From Mesostigma viride (taxonomy: Eukaryota > Streptophyta > Mesostigmatophyceae > Mesostigmatales > Mesostigmataceae): a stretch of DNA of 64,000 nucleotides. The DNA lies in contig RPFO01000080.1 in NCBI GenBank assembly GCA_009746045.1, positions 8,755,628 through 8,819,627 on the forward strand, written 5' to 3'. This document shows, one piece after another, positions 1 to 16,960 of this stretch. The notes under the pieces were generated by a model that made no database searches, was not told the DNA's origin, and saw only the letters and a program-made list of their open reading frames with translations. A program made the translations under genes and the position numbers. Numbering within the stretch: the stretch's first letter is position 1; the number at the start of each line of letters is the position of its first letter.

Positions 1-101
1 GCGCACTGCTTGCCACCGCCAACATGCGCCCCCCCCTCATGCATGCGCACTGCTTGCCACCGTCAACATGTGCCCCCCCCCCTCTGACGGCCACCCTGCA
101 G
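1..101 (+). repeat. Intron tail with a 44-bp direct duplication
   Basis: A stretch beginning GCGCACTGCTTGCCACC occurs at 1 and again at 45, each time followed by a C-run. It ends in a pyrimidine tract and CAG at 99-101, the acceptor of the first visible exon of the penta-EF-hand gene. It is therefore read as the tail of an upstream intron whose start is outside the window. Confidence 0.6.
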
Positions 102-7253
<7,152 letters not shown>

Positions 7254-7756
7254 TGTGTGGGCGTGTGCCGGTAGGTGGCGGGCATGCTGCCACGACGCGA
7301 TCCATGGCCGGCCAGCAGGGGATGGGTGCTCTCACTGCTCTGGCACACGAGCCTCTGTATCGCTTTGGCGCACGAGCCTCTCTAGTTCTTTTGGCATGAG
7401 TCTCAGGCCCCTGTACACGCAGGCAGGGCATGCGATAGTTTTGCGCAGGGTATCGGGCAGCCAATGGGGCCACGTGGGAGCGGAGGAAGCGCAGCACCGG
7501 GTGCCCCAATCTGGGCACCGCCGGCACGTGCATGGCCATGCAAGTTGTGCTGCGCGTGGTATGGTCCTGGTTGTGGTCTTGTAGGTCATGGTAAGCAAAG
7601 GAACCTGGGTGCGTAGGGTGCTGTTTTACAGAGGCAGACGGGTCACGGCAGTTGTAGGTAAACCGTGGCGTGCAGATGCGGCATGCAGCTGTGGTGTGTT
7701 GCCGTAGTAGAAAGTTTTCCTGTCTCATGGCGCGATGGCACCAGCGACAGTGACAG
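7254..7756. other. Region downstream of the EF-hand gene, no gene seen
   Basis: GC-rich 3' flank. A short imperfect repeat (GGCACACGAGCCTCT / GGCGCACGAGCCTCT, 7343-7380) is the only structure noticed. No coding similarity and no convincing polyadenylation signal were recognised. Confidence 0.5.
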
Positions 7757-7920
7757 TATCAAGGAGACAACCAGCACAGGCCAGAAATCTGGGGAATTCG
7801 GTCCATGGTAGCTTGAGCCTGCTGTTATCTTATCCGCGTTTTTCGAGTTGTTTGGGATATGGAAATGAATGAAGGTGGAAATTTGTAGCCATGAACCTTA
7901 AAATTATGGCTGGCTAACGT
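7757..7920 (+). repeat. Dispersed repeat R1, diverged copy
   Basis: It begins TATCAAGGAGACAACCAGC and continues through CATGGTAGCTTGAGCCTGC to AAATTATGGCTGGCTAAC. The same succession occurs at 24782-24988, at 25970-26082 (shorter) and inverted at 26554-26756. This copy is the most diverged. Nothing in it looks coding. Confidence 0.8.
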
Positions 7921-8109
7921 TCAGCGAGACCTAGATGGTTTAGCTAAATAACAAAGTTGTGTAATCAGTGCGTTTGTTCCTAGCGGCCAGGAGTGTCCAG
8001 TTGTAAGCACCACTGCTGCGATTGCTCTCCCGCCGTTTGTATAAGGAATCACCCTGGATGGAAATAGGTGCCCTCAGTGGAAATAGGTGCCCTCGATGGA
8101 ACTGGGATA

Positions 8110-8677
8110 CCGTAGTGGTTACAATATATGTACGCGTAATTATGTACGAATCGACCTCGTACAGGCCCAAAAAAACCCTCTTCCGGGCCTCGTACACCTC
8201 AAAATTAGGTACCACCAGCGCAGCGCGGCGCAGACCTTAAAGCCTAGCTACCCGTGGCGCGGCGCCCGGAGGGAGTTTTCGCGCGCAAACTTCGTTTGAT
8301 CTGCGTTGATATGTGGGTAGGTGCCTCGTTTCGTGGTGTGCTCCGTTGGTGTTCTCTCGTTAGGTTATGGATAGCTAGGTGGCTATGGGTGAGAAAAAGC
8401 AACGTACTCTGGACGGCTTGTGGGGTAAATTCCTGACCCCAGATGGCACTACCACGTCCCTCCTTGGCTACTATCTAATGGCTACTACCTAGTACCTACA
8501 TGCAGTTCAGTCAAACTGAACTGAACTACCTACTAGGTACTCGCGCACCCTTGAATATACCCTGACATTATACGTACGTACAGTAAAAATAATTCCCAAA
8601 AGTTCTCGTACACGTAACAAAAATTCCTAAAAGTATTCGTACGATAATTACGCGTACATATATTGTAACCACTACGG
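8110..8677. mobile_element. Non-autonomous inverted-repeat element (MITE-like), TA-flanked
   Basis: The left end CCGTAGTGGTTACAATATAT and on to about 8151 is repeated inverted at about 8636-8677, some 42 bp with one indel. Both ends are directly flanked by TA (8108-8109 and 8678-8679), as expected of a Tc1/mariner-type target duplication. The 568-bp body has no transposase frame. A hairpin (CAGTTCAGT-CAA-ACTGAACTG) lies near 8503-8523. The superfamily is inferred from the TA only. Confidence 0.82.
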
Positions 8678-8679
8678 TA

Positions 8680-9845
8680 GTACCTTTTTTGTGTTGTAGG
8701 AGATGCCGTTACAGCTCCGCATCCATCTACAACCAAGCACGCACGCTTGTGTGTACGGTCGTGTCGGGGGTCAGTTAGCCGCCACAAGGTTGTTTAGGAC
8801 CTCGCCATCGGTAGTCATGTCTCCATGACTTCCCTTTCAATTATTGTTCTGGTGTCTGTTCAGGCTTCTCTGGTGATCCTGCAGAAAGAGTATACGACAC
8901 CCATAACAAGAGTGGAATAAGCATGACAATGTATCGCAGCAAACTCATCATCGACCTTTTTTTAGCACGTGGCAGAGCTAGAGTGCCCACATGGTACTAG
9001 ATCTGGGTTGGTCGTGGCAAGATGCTTGCTGTCTGCTTGACGGGGCCCTCCCTGTGCAGATAACGTTGACCTCATGCTCTTATCTGTTATAAGGCTGACA
9101 TCAGTAGTCATACTGTTATCTGTGATGACGCTGACATCTTTGTGAAACACATTGTACCTTTCTGCTGCCCTGTGGTGTGGGCGCTTTGCTTGTAACCGCT
9201 GTGTGCACTCTTCATCGCTGCAGGTTCCCAGCTTGTGTAGTGGATTGCGGAAGCATATTCCAAGGCGTTTTCAAATGCCCATGTGTACCTTCAGTGGCTA
9301 TTGTGCTTACAGCTGTGCCCTGGTGACCCAGGCCTGGTGCTGTCCTTAGAGCTGTAAGCAGCCTCTATTGTTTCACATGCGCAGATGGATGCTCACAGGT
9401 GTAGCCAGCCCTGCTACCATTCTCTGCAAACGTTACTCGGGGAGCTTCCTGTCTGCAAAGCCATGCCTCTGTTGGCGGGCCATGAGCACATTCACCAATG
9501 TCGGAGAAACAAGGTATTGGATTGTTTGTGTAAGCATCAAGTTGGGCCTATGCCTGACACTTATCGAAGTGCTTATTTACCCTACTCAAAAGTCAGAATC
9601 TTCAAAAGTCAGAACCTTCAACCCGCAGAGCTAAGCCGTGTTGTGTTTAGAGCCCCATGCAATTTTGCGGAGGCGGGGGTGGGGAGGAAAGGGAGAAAGG
9701 CTAACCATGGAACGCTGTTATTTGTGGATCAGCTTTTTAACTGCCGCTCCAACACTCCTTGCTGTTGAAACAGCGAACTGTACTGATGCTCGCTACATTT
9801 TCTGTGACGAATCTAGTGACGAATCTAGTCAGGCCTGGCATTAAT
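8680..9845. other. Intergenic stretch, no supported gene
   Basis: Mixed-composition sequence between the inverted-repeat element and the YR retroelement. It holds only short frames, a direct repeat TGACGAATCTAG x2 at about 9806-9829 and a purine-rich stretch near 9667-9700. No domain was recognised on either strand. Confidence 0.5.
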
Positions 9846-10278
9846 ATCGTGGTTCTCTGAACATAGTTTCTTTATAGTGAGATGGAAGGGTAGCCGCTAT
9901 AGCTAGGTTATTGGGTTCACGTGACATACCTTTTGAGGCCGGTGCGGCCTGATCCGGATCAGTCGTGGCCAAAACTTTGGCCAGTTTTTACTTGGCCAGG
10001 TGGCAGGAGCTACGTTGAGATATAAACCTGCCACTGTCTAGGTTTCTTGGCTGATGGCGTAGTGATTAACTAGATCTAGATTCCTTCTCTCACGCAATAT
10101 GTGACCTAATAGCCCCGGCAGCCTTACGTAAGCTGCCGGCAATTAGAGCGCCACATTGCGTCATTTGTTCAGACGCAACATTTGCGTGGCGAAAAAATGC
10201 CGTCCGGGCCAAGGCCGAATGACACGCAAAAAAGGACAAAAACAAACCCACCTAGCTAAGGTCGGCCTCTTTTCTTTT
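9846..10278 (+). repeat. A1 terminal repeat of the YR element
   Basis: It begins ATCGTGGTTCTCTGAACATA and is nearly identical to 15034-15467 (A2) and to 60948-61380 in the second element. It contains the palindrome TGATCCGGATCA and a long inverted repeat CCGGCAGC...TTACGTAA...GCTGCCGG (10115-10139). These are candidates for recombinase recognition or an RNA hairpin. Confidence 0.9.
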
Positions 10279-10354
10279 CACGAGGGCGGCGACAGCAAGC
10301 CAGGGGAAACGAACCTCTGGTTTGACGAACCTGTACTGTCGGAGCCATTTTTGG

Positions 10355-10638
10355 ACACGCGTGTAGTACTCCTACACACAGATCTCGAGTGATTTATCTA
10401 GTACCAAATCCGAAAGGCTTGCATCACTCCCCGGACAGGAGAACTTTTGCGGATGACTGTTGGTGTAAGTTGGCGATGCCATGGTAACCGGAGACGTCCG
10501 TCCTATAGTCAGCAAAATTGGTGCGAGAGGTCCCCAGTTCGATTCCGGTCGGATTCATTTGCAGATCGCGTTTTCCGCGTTTTCCGCGGCCTGGCACTGA
10601 ACGCAAAGGTTTTCACCTTTGCGGAGTGTCTGATCAGA
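10355..10638 (+). mobile_element. tRNA-related SINE inserted in the YR element
   Basis: The second YR copy lacks this segment, and the empty site at 61448-61455 carries a single ATTTTTGG. Here ATTTTTGG occurs on both sides (10347-10354 and 10639-10646), so the insertion has an 8-bp target duplication. The body contains a polymerase III B-box-like AGTTCGATTCC in tRNA-like context and ends with a perfect hairpin GCAAAGGT-TTTC-ACCTTTGC followed by a short tail. The last ~123 bp match the inverted copy at 23690-23822. An A-box is only weakly suggested (near TATAGTCAGCA). Confidence 0.85.
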
Positions 10639-10658
10639 ATTTTTGGCCCTGAGCAGCA

Positions 10659-11712
10659 ATGCCTAAGGGGCGCAAGGCTACAGCAGGGCAGGCAGCACGC
10701 GGGGAGGACGGGACGCCCACACCGGGGGCTGCTGCCGCCAATCACGCGCCAGTCGCCTTCAGCGCCAAAAAGAAGCAGCTCGCCATTCTGCTCGCCAAGT
10801 GCATCAGCCCCGCAGAGGCGGTGGGGGCAGTCGAGCAGGTCTTCGGTGCCGAGGACTGGGTGACGGACGCCAGCTCGTGGAGCTCGAGCCAGCTGAAGTC
10901 TGTCGAGCAGTTGCTGGCCGACCACGTTGATGTTGCCGACGTGTTGGACGCATGTGACCCAAACGGAACGTTGGTGGCAAAACTGCTGGCCGTGGCAGAT
11001 CTCGCGGCGGACGAGGAGGAGGATCAGGCGCTGCCACCAACGACACCTGCGCAACGAAAAATGGCCAAGCCGAAAGGCGCGGCCAAGGTTTCGGCAGGTG
11101 GGGGGGCTGTCGGAAAGGAAATGAGGGCGAGGTTGGCGACATTCGTTGGGGCACCTCCGGAAACCGAAAATCAGGACGACGAGGAGGACGAGGAGGGGGA
11201 GGTCGCAGCCGAGAAATTCATGCAAGGTTTGAAGGCAGCGCTGGGAGGAATGGAGGGGGCGGGAAGCCACTTCAAGGCCTCGAAAGGGGTGGCGCTGCCA
11301 AGCCGAGCCAAGAGCGTGAAATATCGGATATCGGAGCGGGTGCTGCCGGGGGTGTTGGAGGACGCCAGCGACAATGGGATGGGAATCCGGTCGTGGGTCA
11401 TGACGGTAAAGCCTGGAAATTGGCGGAACATGGAGAACAGGAAAATTGTCATGAACATTGCATTGGCCATGGACACCCTTCTCAAGGAGCTGGGCTCAGC
11501 AGCCGGGGAGCTTGTGGGCATGGAGTACCTAATGAGGGTGGTGGCGGCCTTGCTGCAGGTGGAGGGCAAGGAGGGGGGGGTGGAAGGTGGCCAGCCACCT
11601 CCTGCCATTGGGGGAGGAGGCTGCACTGTCAGCCACCCCGGCTGTCAAGGCAGCTCTCCAAACTGCCATCCTCTTGGACAAGCTCAGCAAGGCTCAACAA
11701 GTAGGGAAATAG
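10659..11712 (+). pseudogene. gag-like ORF1 of the YR element, frame broken at a G-run
   Basis: The protein starts MPKGRKATAGQAARG and has an alanine-rich region, an acidic stretch (DDEEDEEGE) and a helical C-terminal part; it is structural by position. The open frame itself runs to 11984. After a run of eight G at about 11573-11580, however, the sensible coding (EEAALSATPAVKAALQ..., ending at TAG 11710-11712) lies in the next frame, and the continuing frame looks like noise. The second copy has the same G8 and the same situation. This points to an inherited indel or to frameshifting during expression. No zinc knuckle was seen. Assignment as Gag rests on position before reverse transcriptase. 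Confidence 0.7.
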
Positions 11713-11866
11713 AATCCCAGCGGGACCGCTCCCTTTTCCCGCTGCCATACCCACTTAGGCCAGCGTACACCGCGTGGGGCAGGGTGAGATCGGCACGCCG
11801 GCGACAGCGTGCCACGCGCCGCCACCGCGAGTACACACTGCAATGCAAGGTAGTGCGTTGGCTTAA

Positions 11867-14825
11867 TTGGCTGTGGGGGGGGGGCAAGACCCTCCTCCTA
11901 ACCCTAGAGGGGCGTGCTCTAAGGGGAGGGAGGAGGCCCTTGCGAGGGTCAAGAGGCACTGCACCTGGCACAGTCGCCGCGTAGGGGGCGTTGCGACAGG
12001 CCAGGAGCAAGAAGGTGCTGATGCAATATATGGGAAGCAGAATAAGTATGAACAACTGCGCGCGGACGCGGTGAGTTTACCGAAGGCGGAGGTGGCGGGG
12101 AAGGCACGGCTGCTCGACCTGTTGGCTATGCGGCCGAGCTGGCGGGAGATATATGCCAGCGAAGAGAACTGCATCAAGCCAGCGGTCGTGGCGAGCTCAA
12201 AGTATTGGAATGTGCCCAAGCCCAGCCGGGGATGCTCAATGGGGAAAGCTCATAAGCCGGGCAGCGGGCGTGGGCATGGTGGCGTTCCGGGAGAGGCGGC
12301 CCAAGTGGGTGGATGGCTGCTTTGGAGTGGCCAAGGGGGTGGGTGAGCTACGGTTCATCGTCAACAGGAAGCTGGGCAACCTGCTGTGGGTGGACCCCCC
12401 CAAGATCCTGCTACCCCACCTGGGCATCCTCGTGGAGGTCTACATCAAGGGCTGGTGCTACTGCGCCAAGAGCGACCTCGTGTCATACTACTACTCCATC
12501 GAGGTGCCCGAGTGGTGGTGGGACTACCAAGGGCTTCCTAGTGTGTGGTCGACTAGCGTAGGTCTGGCAGGGCCCAGGCGGAAGGTGTGGCCCGTGCTCA
12601 AGGTGCTGGCCATGGGACATTCCCATGCGGTGGCGCTGGGGGAGGCCATCCATGAGATGGTGCTCTACATGACCGGTGCCCTGGATCCGAGGCGCCAGGT
12701 CAACTACCTCTCAAGCGCAGGTGAGCTCACCTTGGTGCGCGACGAGTGTGGCCAGCCACTGCGCTTGGCCATCGAGTACAAGGAGGAGCGCGCCGGGGAG
12801 CTTCAGATTGACCTGGAAAACCCCCCTGCCCCCATGCTGTCCATCACCATTGATGACTTGGTGGCCAGCAACGGGCGGACCTGCGAGGCGGTGAACCAGC
12901 TCATCACGCGCGCTATTGAGGAAGGCTACCTCCCTAACAACCTTGTGCCGTCTAAGGAGAAGACTAAGATGGCGAGCCTGGAAGGGGACGAGCTAGAAGC
13001 CCTAGGGGTGGTGCACCGACGGAACGGCGTGCTGGAACCAACGGTCAAGCAGCTCAACCTTGTGATCGCCCACACGCAGGCTATACTCACTCGAGGCCGA
13101 GCTACGGCCGAGGGGCTGGCTGCCGTCTTGGGGCGGTGGTTGTGGCTGCAGATGTTAAGCCGCAGCTGCTTGTCCATTTGGCAGCAATGTTTCAAATTCA
13201 TCAGCCTGCAAGGGTGGGGGCAGCGATCCTGGGTGCTGTGGGCCGGGGTGCGGGAGGAGTTAGAGTGTGCCCTGGCCTTGGCTCCCATGCTAAGGGTTGA
13301 CCGAAGCGCACCTTTGGCCCGTGAGGTGGTTGCATCTGACGCGTCCACCTACGGGCAAGGTGTCGTGTACGCAACCATGGAGCCGGGCGATGTGACGGAG
13401 CTGGCGAGGGCACGAGAGGTGCGGGGGTACCCGACTTTGCTCATACCAAGTGAGGTGGCCTACGCTGGCCCTAGGCCACTGAGCGCGCGGGCGCAACAAG
13501 CAATCACTAGCCAGCAATGGCGGGTTGGGGTCCGGAGTCGTTGGCGGGATCCGGGGATGCACATCAACGAGAAGGAGGTGCGGGCTGCAGTGAAGGGCGT
13601 GGAGAGGAGTGCGCGCAGCTTGGCAAACCGAGGCAAGCGGGTGGTGAGGTTGGTGGACTCCACCGCGGCGTTGGGCTGCTTGGCTAAGGGGCGGTCCTCA
13701 TCCCACAAGCTCAACAAGCAGTGCCGCCGCTTGTGCGCGCTGACCCTCGCCACGGGGAGTCGTTCCCAGTGGGTGTGGACGCCGAGTGCACTTCAACCAG
13801 CCGATGGCGTTTCTCGCGGCCAATCCATGGCGACTTTCTTGGCAGGCTGGGTGCGCGACCTGACCGCGGAAGGCATCCATCCTAACCCGGGGCCCCCTGC
13901 ACCTGTTAGCTACCTTCCATTGCTAGAGGGGAAAGTAAAGCCGGCTACTTTGCTGGCCTACCGTCGTGGTCTTGATTCCCTCTTGACTTGGTGGGAGGCT
14001 GGTGGGCGGGCGGACGGGTCATCGTCACGAGCTGACACCCTTGAGGAGACATTTTGTGCGTATGTCGCCTGGGCTCATTTTCGGGGGTACAGCCGCCAAG
14101 TGTGTGTCAATGCCTTGATGGGGTTGCAACTTTATTATCCCGGTATGGTGAAGCGGTGGGACTTGGCCCGTGGCGTCCTCGCTGGGTGGAAAACACTTGT
14201 GCCCCCCCGTGCCCCTCCTCCCATTCCATGGGAGGCGGCGTTTGCACTTGCCAGCACGATGGTCATGCAAGGTCAGCGCCTTGCGGGCCTGCTGGTTGTC
14301 ATCGTGTTCCGCCATTACCTGCGAATCTCGGAGGCGCTGAACCTCCGTGTTGGCCATGTGCGCCTCCAGCCTGACGTTCGGCTTGGGCCGGCTCAACGGG
14401 GCGCCCTACTGCTGAGGTCTACCAAGACCTCTAAGGGCAAGACTCAGTCAGTGGTGGTAGAAGATGTGATGTCTGAAACCATCCTCCGTCACTGCATCGC
14501 GGGTAAGCACGCTTGGGAGGCCGTGTTCCCTTTCACCTACCCGCAATTCCGGCGCATTTGGCAGGCTGCGAGTCAGGCCTTGGGGGTCGCCCAGATTTTC
14601 ACCATTCACGGGCTGCGGCATGGAGGTGCCACTCACGATTTCCTCGCGGGTCGCAGCATGGGGGACATCCAGGGCCGGGGGCGCTGGCTTAGCAGCTCCA
14701 CGGTTGCCCATTATGTGGGCTTGCACCGCAGTTTGGAGGTGCAGCTGCCTGAGGTTATTCTTCGGGCCATGGCCGCCTGCCCCCCTCGGGCCTGGCGGGC
14801 TATTTTGAAATTGCCCTCCACCTAA
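11867..14825 (+). pseudogene. ORF2 of the YR element: reverse transcriptase - RNase H - tyrosine recombinase, one frameshift
   Basis: Two open segments, 11867-12346 and 12153-14825, belong to one protein. Compared with the copy at 62676, eight bases (CATGGCTG) are missing at about 12238, which breaks the frame. In the 890-codon downstream segment, reverse transcriptase signatures lie near ELRFIVNRKLG and at ITIDDLV (residue ~229; the usual catalytic tyrosine position is Thr). RNase H acidic residues lie at VASDASTYG (~392), NEKEV (~470), LVDSTAA (~500) and PADGVSRG (~550). The recombinase has RISEALNLR (Arg ~720), HGLRHGGAT (HxxR, ~820) and GRWLSSSTVAHYV (nucleophile Tyr ~855). Fusion of recombinase to RT/RNase H in one frame is notable, since DIRS1 encodes it separately. 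The frameshift makes this copy non-autonomous. Confidence 0.88.
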
Positions 14826-14897
14826 TTTGGTTGTTCATTTCTCTGTCATTATGCTAGGTTCTTTGCCCCTGGCATGGATCGCCAGGGAGGGATATAA

Positions 14898-15035
14898 GGG
14901 TAAGGCTAGCCTTTGCCAAGCAATAAGTGTTCCCATGAGCATCGGCGGCCGGGATGTGGCCTGCCTTTTGTATGTGCTCCACTCATTGTTTTAATAAAGA
15001 GTCTGGTTACCCTGGAGTTCCACGGTTAATAGAAT
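14898..15035 (+). repeat. B1 repeat of the YR element
   Basis: It begins GGGTAAGGCTAGCCTTTGCC and ends GTTAATAGAAT, joining directly to A2. The same block is B2 at 15493-15630. AATAAA at about 14993 is a likely 3'-end signal of the element transcript. Confidence 0.88.
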
Positions 15036-15467
15036 CGTGGTTCTCTGAACATAGTTTCTTTATAGTGAGATGGAAGGGTAGCCGCTATAGCTAGGTTATT
15101 GGGTTCACGTGACATACCTTTTGAGGCCGGTGCGGCCTGATCCGGATCAGTCGTGGCCAAAACTTTGGCCAGTTTTTACTTGGCCAGGTGGCAGGAGCTA
15201 CGTTGAGATATAAACCTGCCACTGTCTAGGTTTCTTGGCTCATGGCATAGTGATTAACTAGATCTAGATTCCTTCTCTCACGCAATATGTGACCTAATAG
15301 CCCCGGCAGCCTTACGTAAGCTGCCGGCAATTAGAGCGCCACATTGCGTCATTTGTTCAGACGCGACATTTGCATAGCGAAAAAATGCCGTCCAGGCCAA
15401 GGCCGCATGACACGCAAAAAAGGACAAAAACAAACCCACCTAGCTAAGGTCGGCCTCTTTCCTTTTC
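15034..15467 (+). repeat. A2 repeat of the YR element
   Basis: Near-identical second copy of A1, including the TTACGTAA-centred inverted repeat (15303-15327). It differs at a handful of positions (e.g. GCATAG for GCGTGG near 15372) and ends at the C-rich linker 15468-15492. Confidence 0.9.
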
Positions 15468-15492
15468 CCGCCCACCCTCCCTGCGTGTTTGG

Positions 15493-15630
15493 GGGTAAGG
15501 CTAGCCTTTGCCAAGCAATAAGTGTTCCCATGAGCATCGGCGGCCGGGATGTGGCCTGCCTTTTGTATGTGCTCCACTCATTGTTTTAATAAAGAGTCTG
15601 GTTACCCTGGAGTTCCACGGTTAATAGAAT
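15493..15630 (+). repeat. B2 repeat, right end of the YR element
   Basis: Second copy of B1, ending GTTAATAGAAT at 15630 where similarity stops and unrelated flank begins. It contains the same AATAAA. Confidence 0.88.
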
Positions 15631-16125
15631 TATTTTACACGTAGACATCATTCATGAGCACTTGGATCAAATTGACAGGCAAGAAAATTGAAAATCCTGC
15701 CACTGTAGCCAAGTTCTTTACTCTGTAGGCATGTCATTGACAGCAAAATGAGATTAAGGTGCGAAGAGTGGCACACTATTAGTAGAATTATACATGCCTA
15801 GCATGCAGGTCATTCTAAACTGCAGGTCGCATGCCCTGTACATCACGGGCTCAGATGCAGTGTTCATACGGTTATTGGCAAGTGGGTGATGCCAGGACTT
15901 GATCTTATCTCGATCAGATTGATCAAAGCCCCACGAGCTGTCGAGCCCACAGCGGCACGTGAGCATAAATCCTCAGTAAATTAATGTAACTGGGATGGGA
16001 TGTCAACAACAAACCGTGGAAGCCCCCCCAGTATCCCCTGGGATACAGCTTTCTAGCTAACGTTGTCTAGATGGGGGCAACGGATAGTATAATAACGGGG
16101 TAGCATAGGCATTACAGCACGGTGG
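15631..16125. other. Intergenic stretch, no supported gene
   Basis: AT-richer sequence between the YR element and the LINE fragment. A short palindrome GTATCCC-C-TGGGATAC lies near 16032-16047. No coding signal was recognised. Confidence 0.5.
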
Positions 16126-16960
16126 ATGGCCGGCCATGCGTCCAGGAGCAGTTGTCTCATGACCAGTCCTGGCTGCTCGTCGCCCCCCCGCCGCCCCCGC
16201 AGCTCGGCCCACTGGCGGCCGACCGCCCGGCGCCTGCAGTGGGCGTACCTGCGCCGCCCACGCCGCCCACCGCTCAGCATGCAGGACTACACGTACCCGC
16301 CCCTGACGGAGCCCCTGGCCGACCCAGACAAGCTACCGCCATTCACTGAGACCGAGCTACGTACCGCCGGCCACCAAAACAACTCCGCTTCTACGCTGCC
16401 GTAGGACCTAACCAGCTCCCCGCCCTGGTGACAAACTGGCGGCGCTCACGGGGTTCCTGCTTGACGTCTGCAACTGGATCCTACTCGCTGACGCGCCGCC
16501 GATTCCTGAGTGGCAGCACAGCTACCGTATTATTTCGTACAAAAACAAAGGTTCTCCGGACGACCCTGCGAACTGCCAAGGCGTGTGCATCCAGAGCGCC
16601 ACGCTCAAACTGATCATGCGCATGATCCTCAACCGCCTTCGTTCTGCTCTCGGCCGTCACCTTGGGGAGAGCCAAATGGGCTTCCGGCCTGGGTGCAACA
16701 CAGTCATGGCCATCTTCATCGCGCTGCGCCTCATCGAGGAGATCACGGTCAACCTGCAGCCTGGTGAGTTTCCCGCCATCCTGATCTTCGTCGACTTCAT
16801 CAAGGCTTTTGATTCTGTCGGCTGGGACGTTCTATAGGCTGTCCTTGCCCGCGCTCGCGTACCCACCCCCCTGATTGCTTTCATTTGCACGATGTTTGAG
16901 GGGTCGGCCACCTCGGTGCGCACTCAACACGGCATTACCCCGCCATGTCCACTGCAGAAC
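16126..16960 (+). pseudogene. Non-LTR retrotransposon (LINE) reverse transcriptase fragment
   Basis: From about 16440 the frame reads a typical LINE reverse transcriptase N-terminal half: ILLADAPPIPEWQHSYR, then NCQGVCIQSATLKLIM, MGFRPGCNTVMAIF and FVDFIKAFDSVGWDVL (motif A with its catalytic Asp). An in-frame TAG follows at about 16836, after which similar protein continues (ARVPTPLIAFICTMFEG) to about 16930. The YxDD motif, endonuclease and 3' end are missing. Proline-rich sequence with LPPFTETELRTAG at 16126-16404 probably belongs to the same element in another frame. A dead fragment. Confidence 0.82.

Larger units (their letters stand above)
9846..15630 (+). mobile_element. Tyrosine-recombinase (YR) retrotransposon with split direct repeats, Ngaro/PAT-like, complete copy
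   Basis: The layout is A1 (9846-10278), gag-like ORF, ORF2 (reverse transcriptase, RNase H, tyrosine recombinase), B1 (14898-15035), A2 (15034-15467), B2 (15493-15630). This A1...B1-A2-B2 arrangement is the split-direct-repeat structure of Ngaro- and PAT-type elements, which integrate through a circular intermediate with a tyrosine recombinase and leave no target duplication. None is visible here. There is no methyltransferase domain, unlike classical DIRS1. A second copy starts at 60948. ORF1 and ORF2 both carry frame breaks, and a 284-bp SINE is inserted between A1 and gag. Confidence 0.9.

Noticed and set aside
10500-10560. A tRNA gene near 10519-10553
   Set aside because: Only a B-box-like GTTCGATTCC and partial arm are present. 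No cloverleaf or acceptor pairing could be drawn, and the segment is a mobile insert, so it is called a SINE.
10509-11270. Minus-strand 253-codon frame in gag (and its twin at 61357-62079)
   Set aside because: Antisense of a GC-rich coding sequence. No domain, and it spans element boundaries.
12153-14825. DIRS1-type methyltransferase domain
   Set aside because: No such motifs were seen. The frame goes from RNase H directly to the recombinase.
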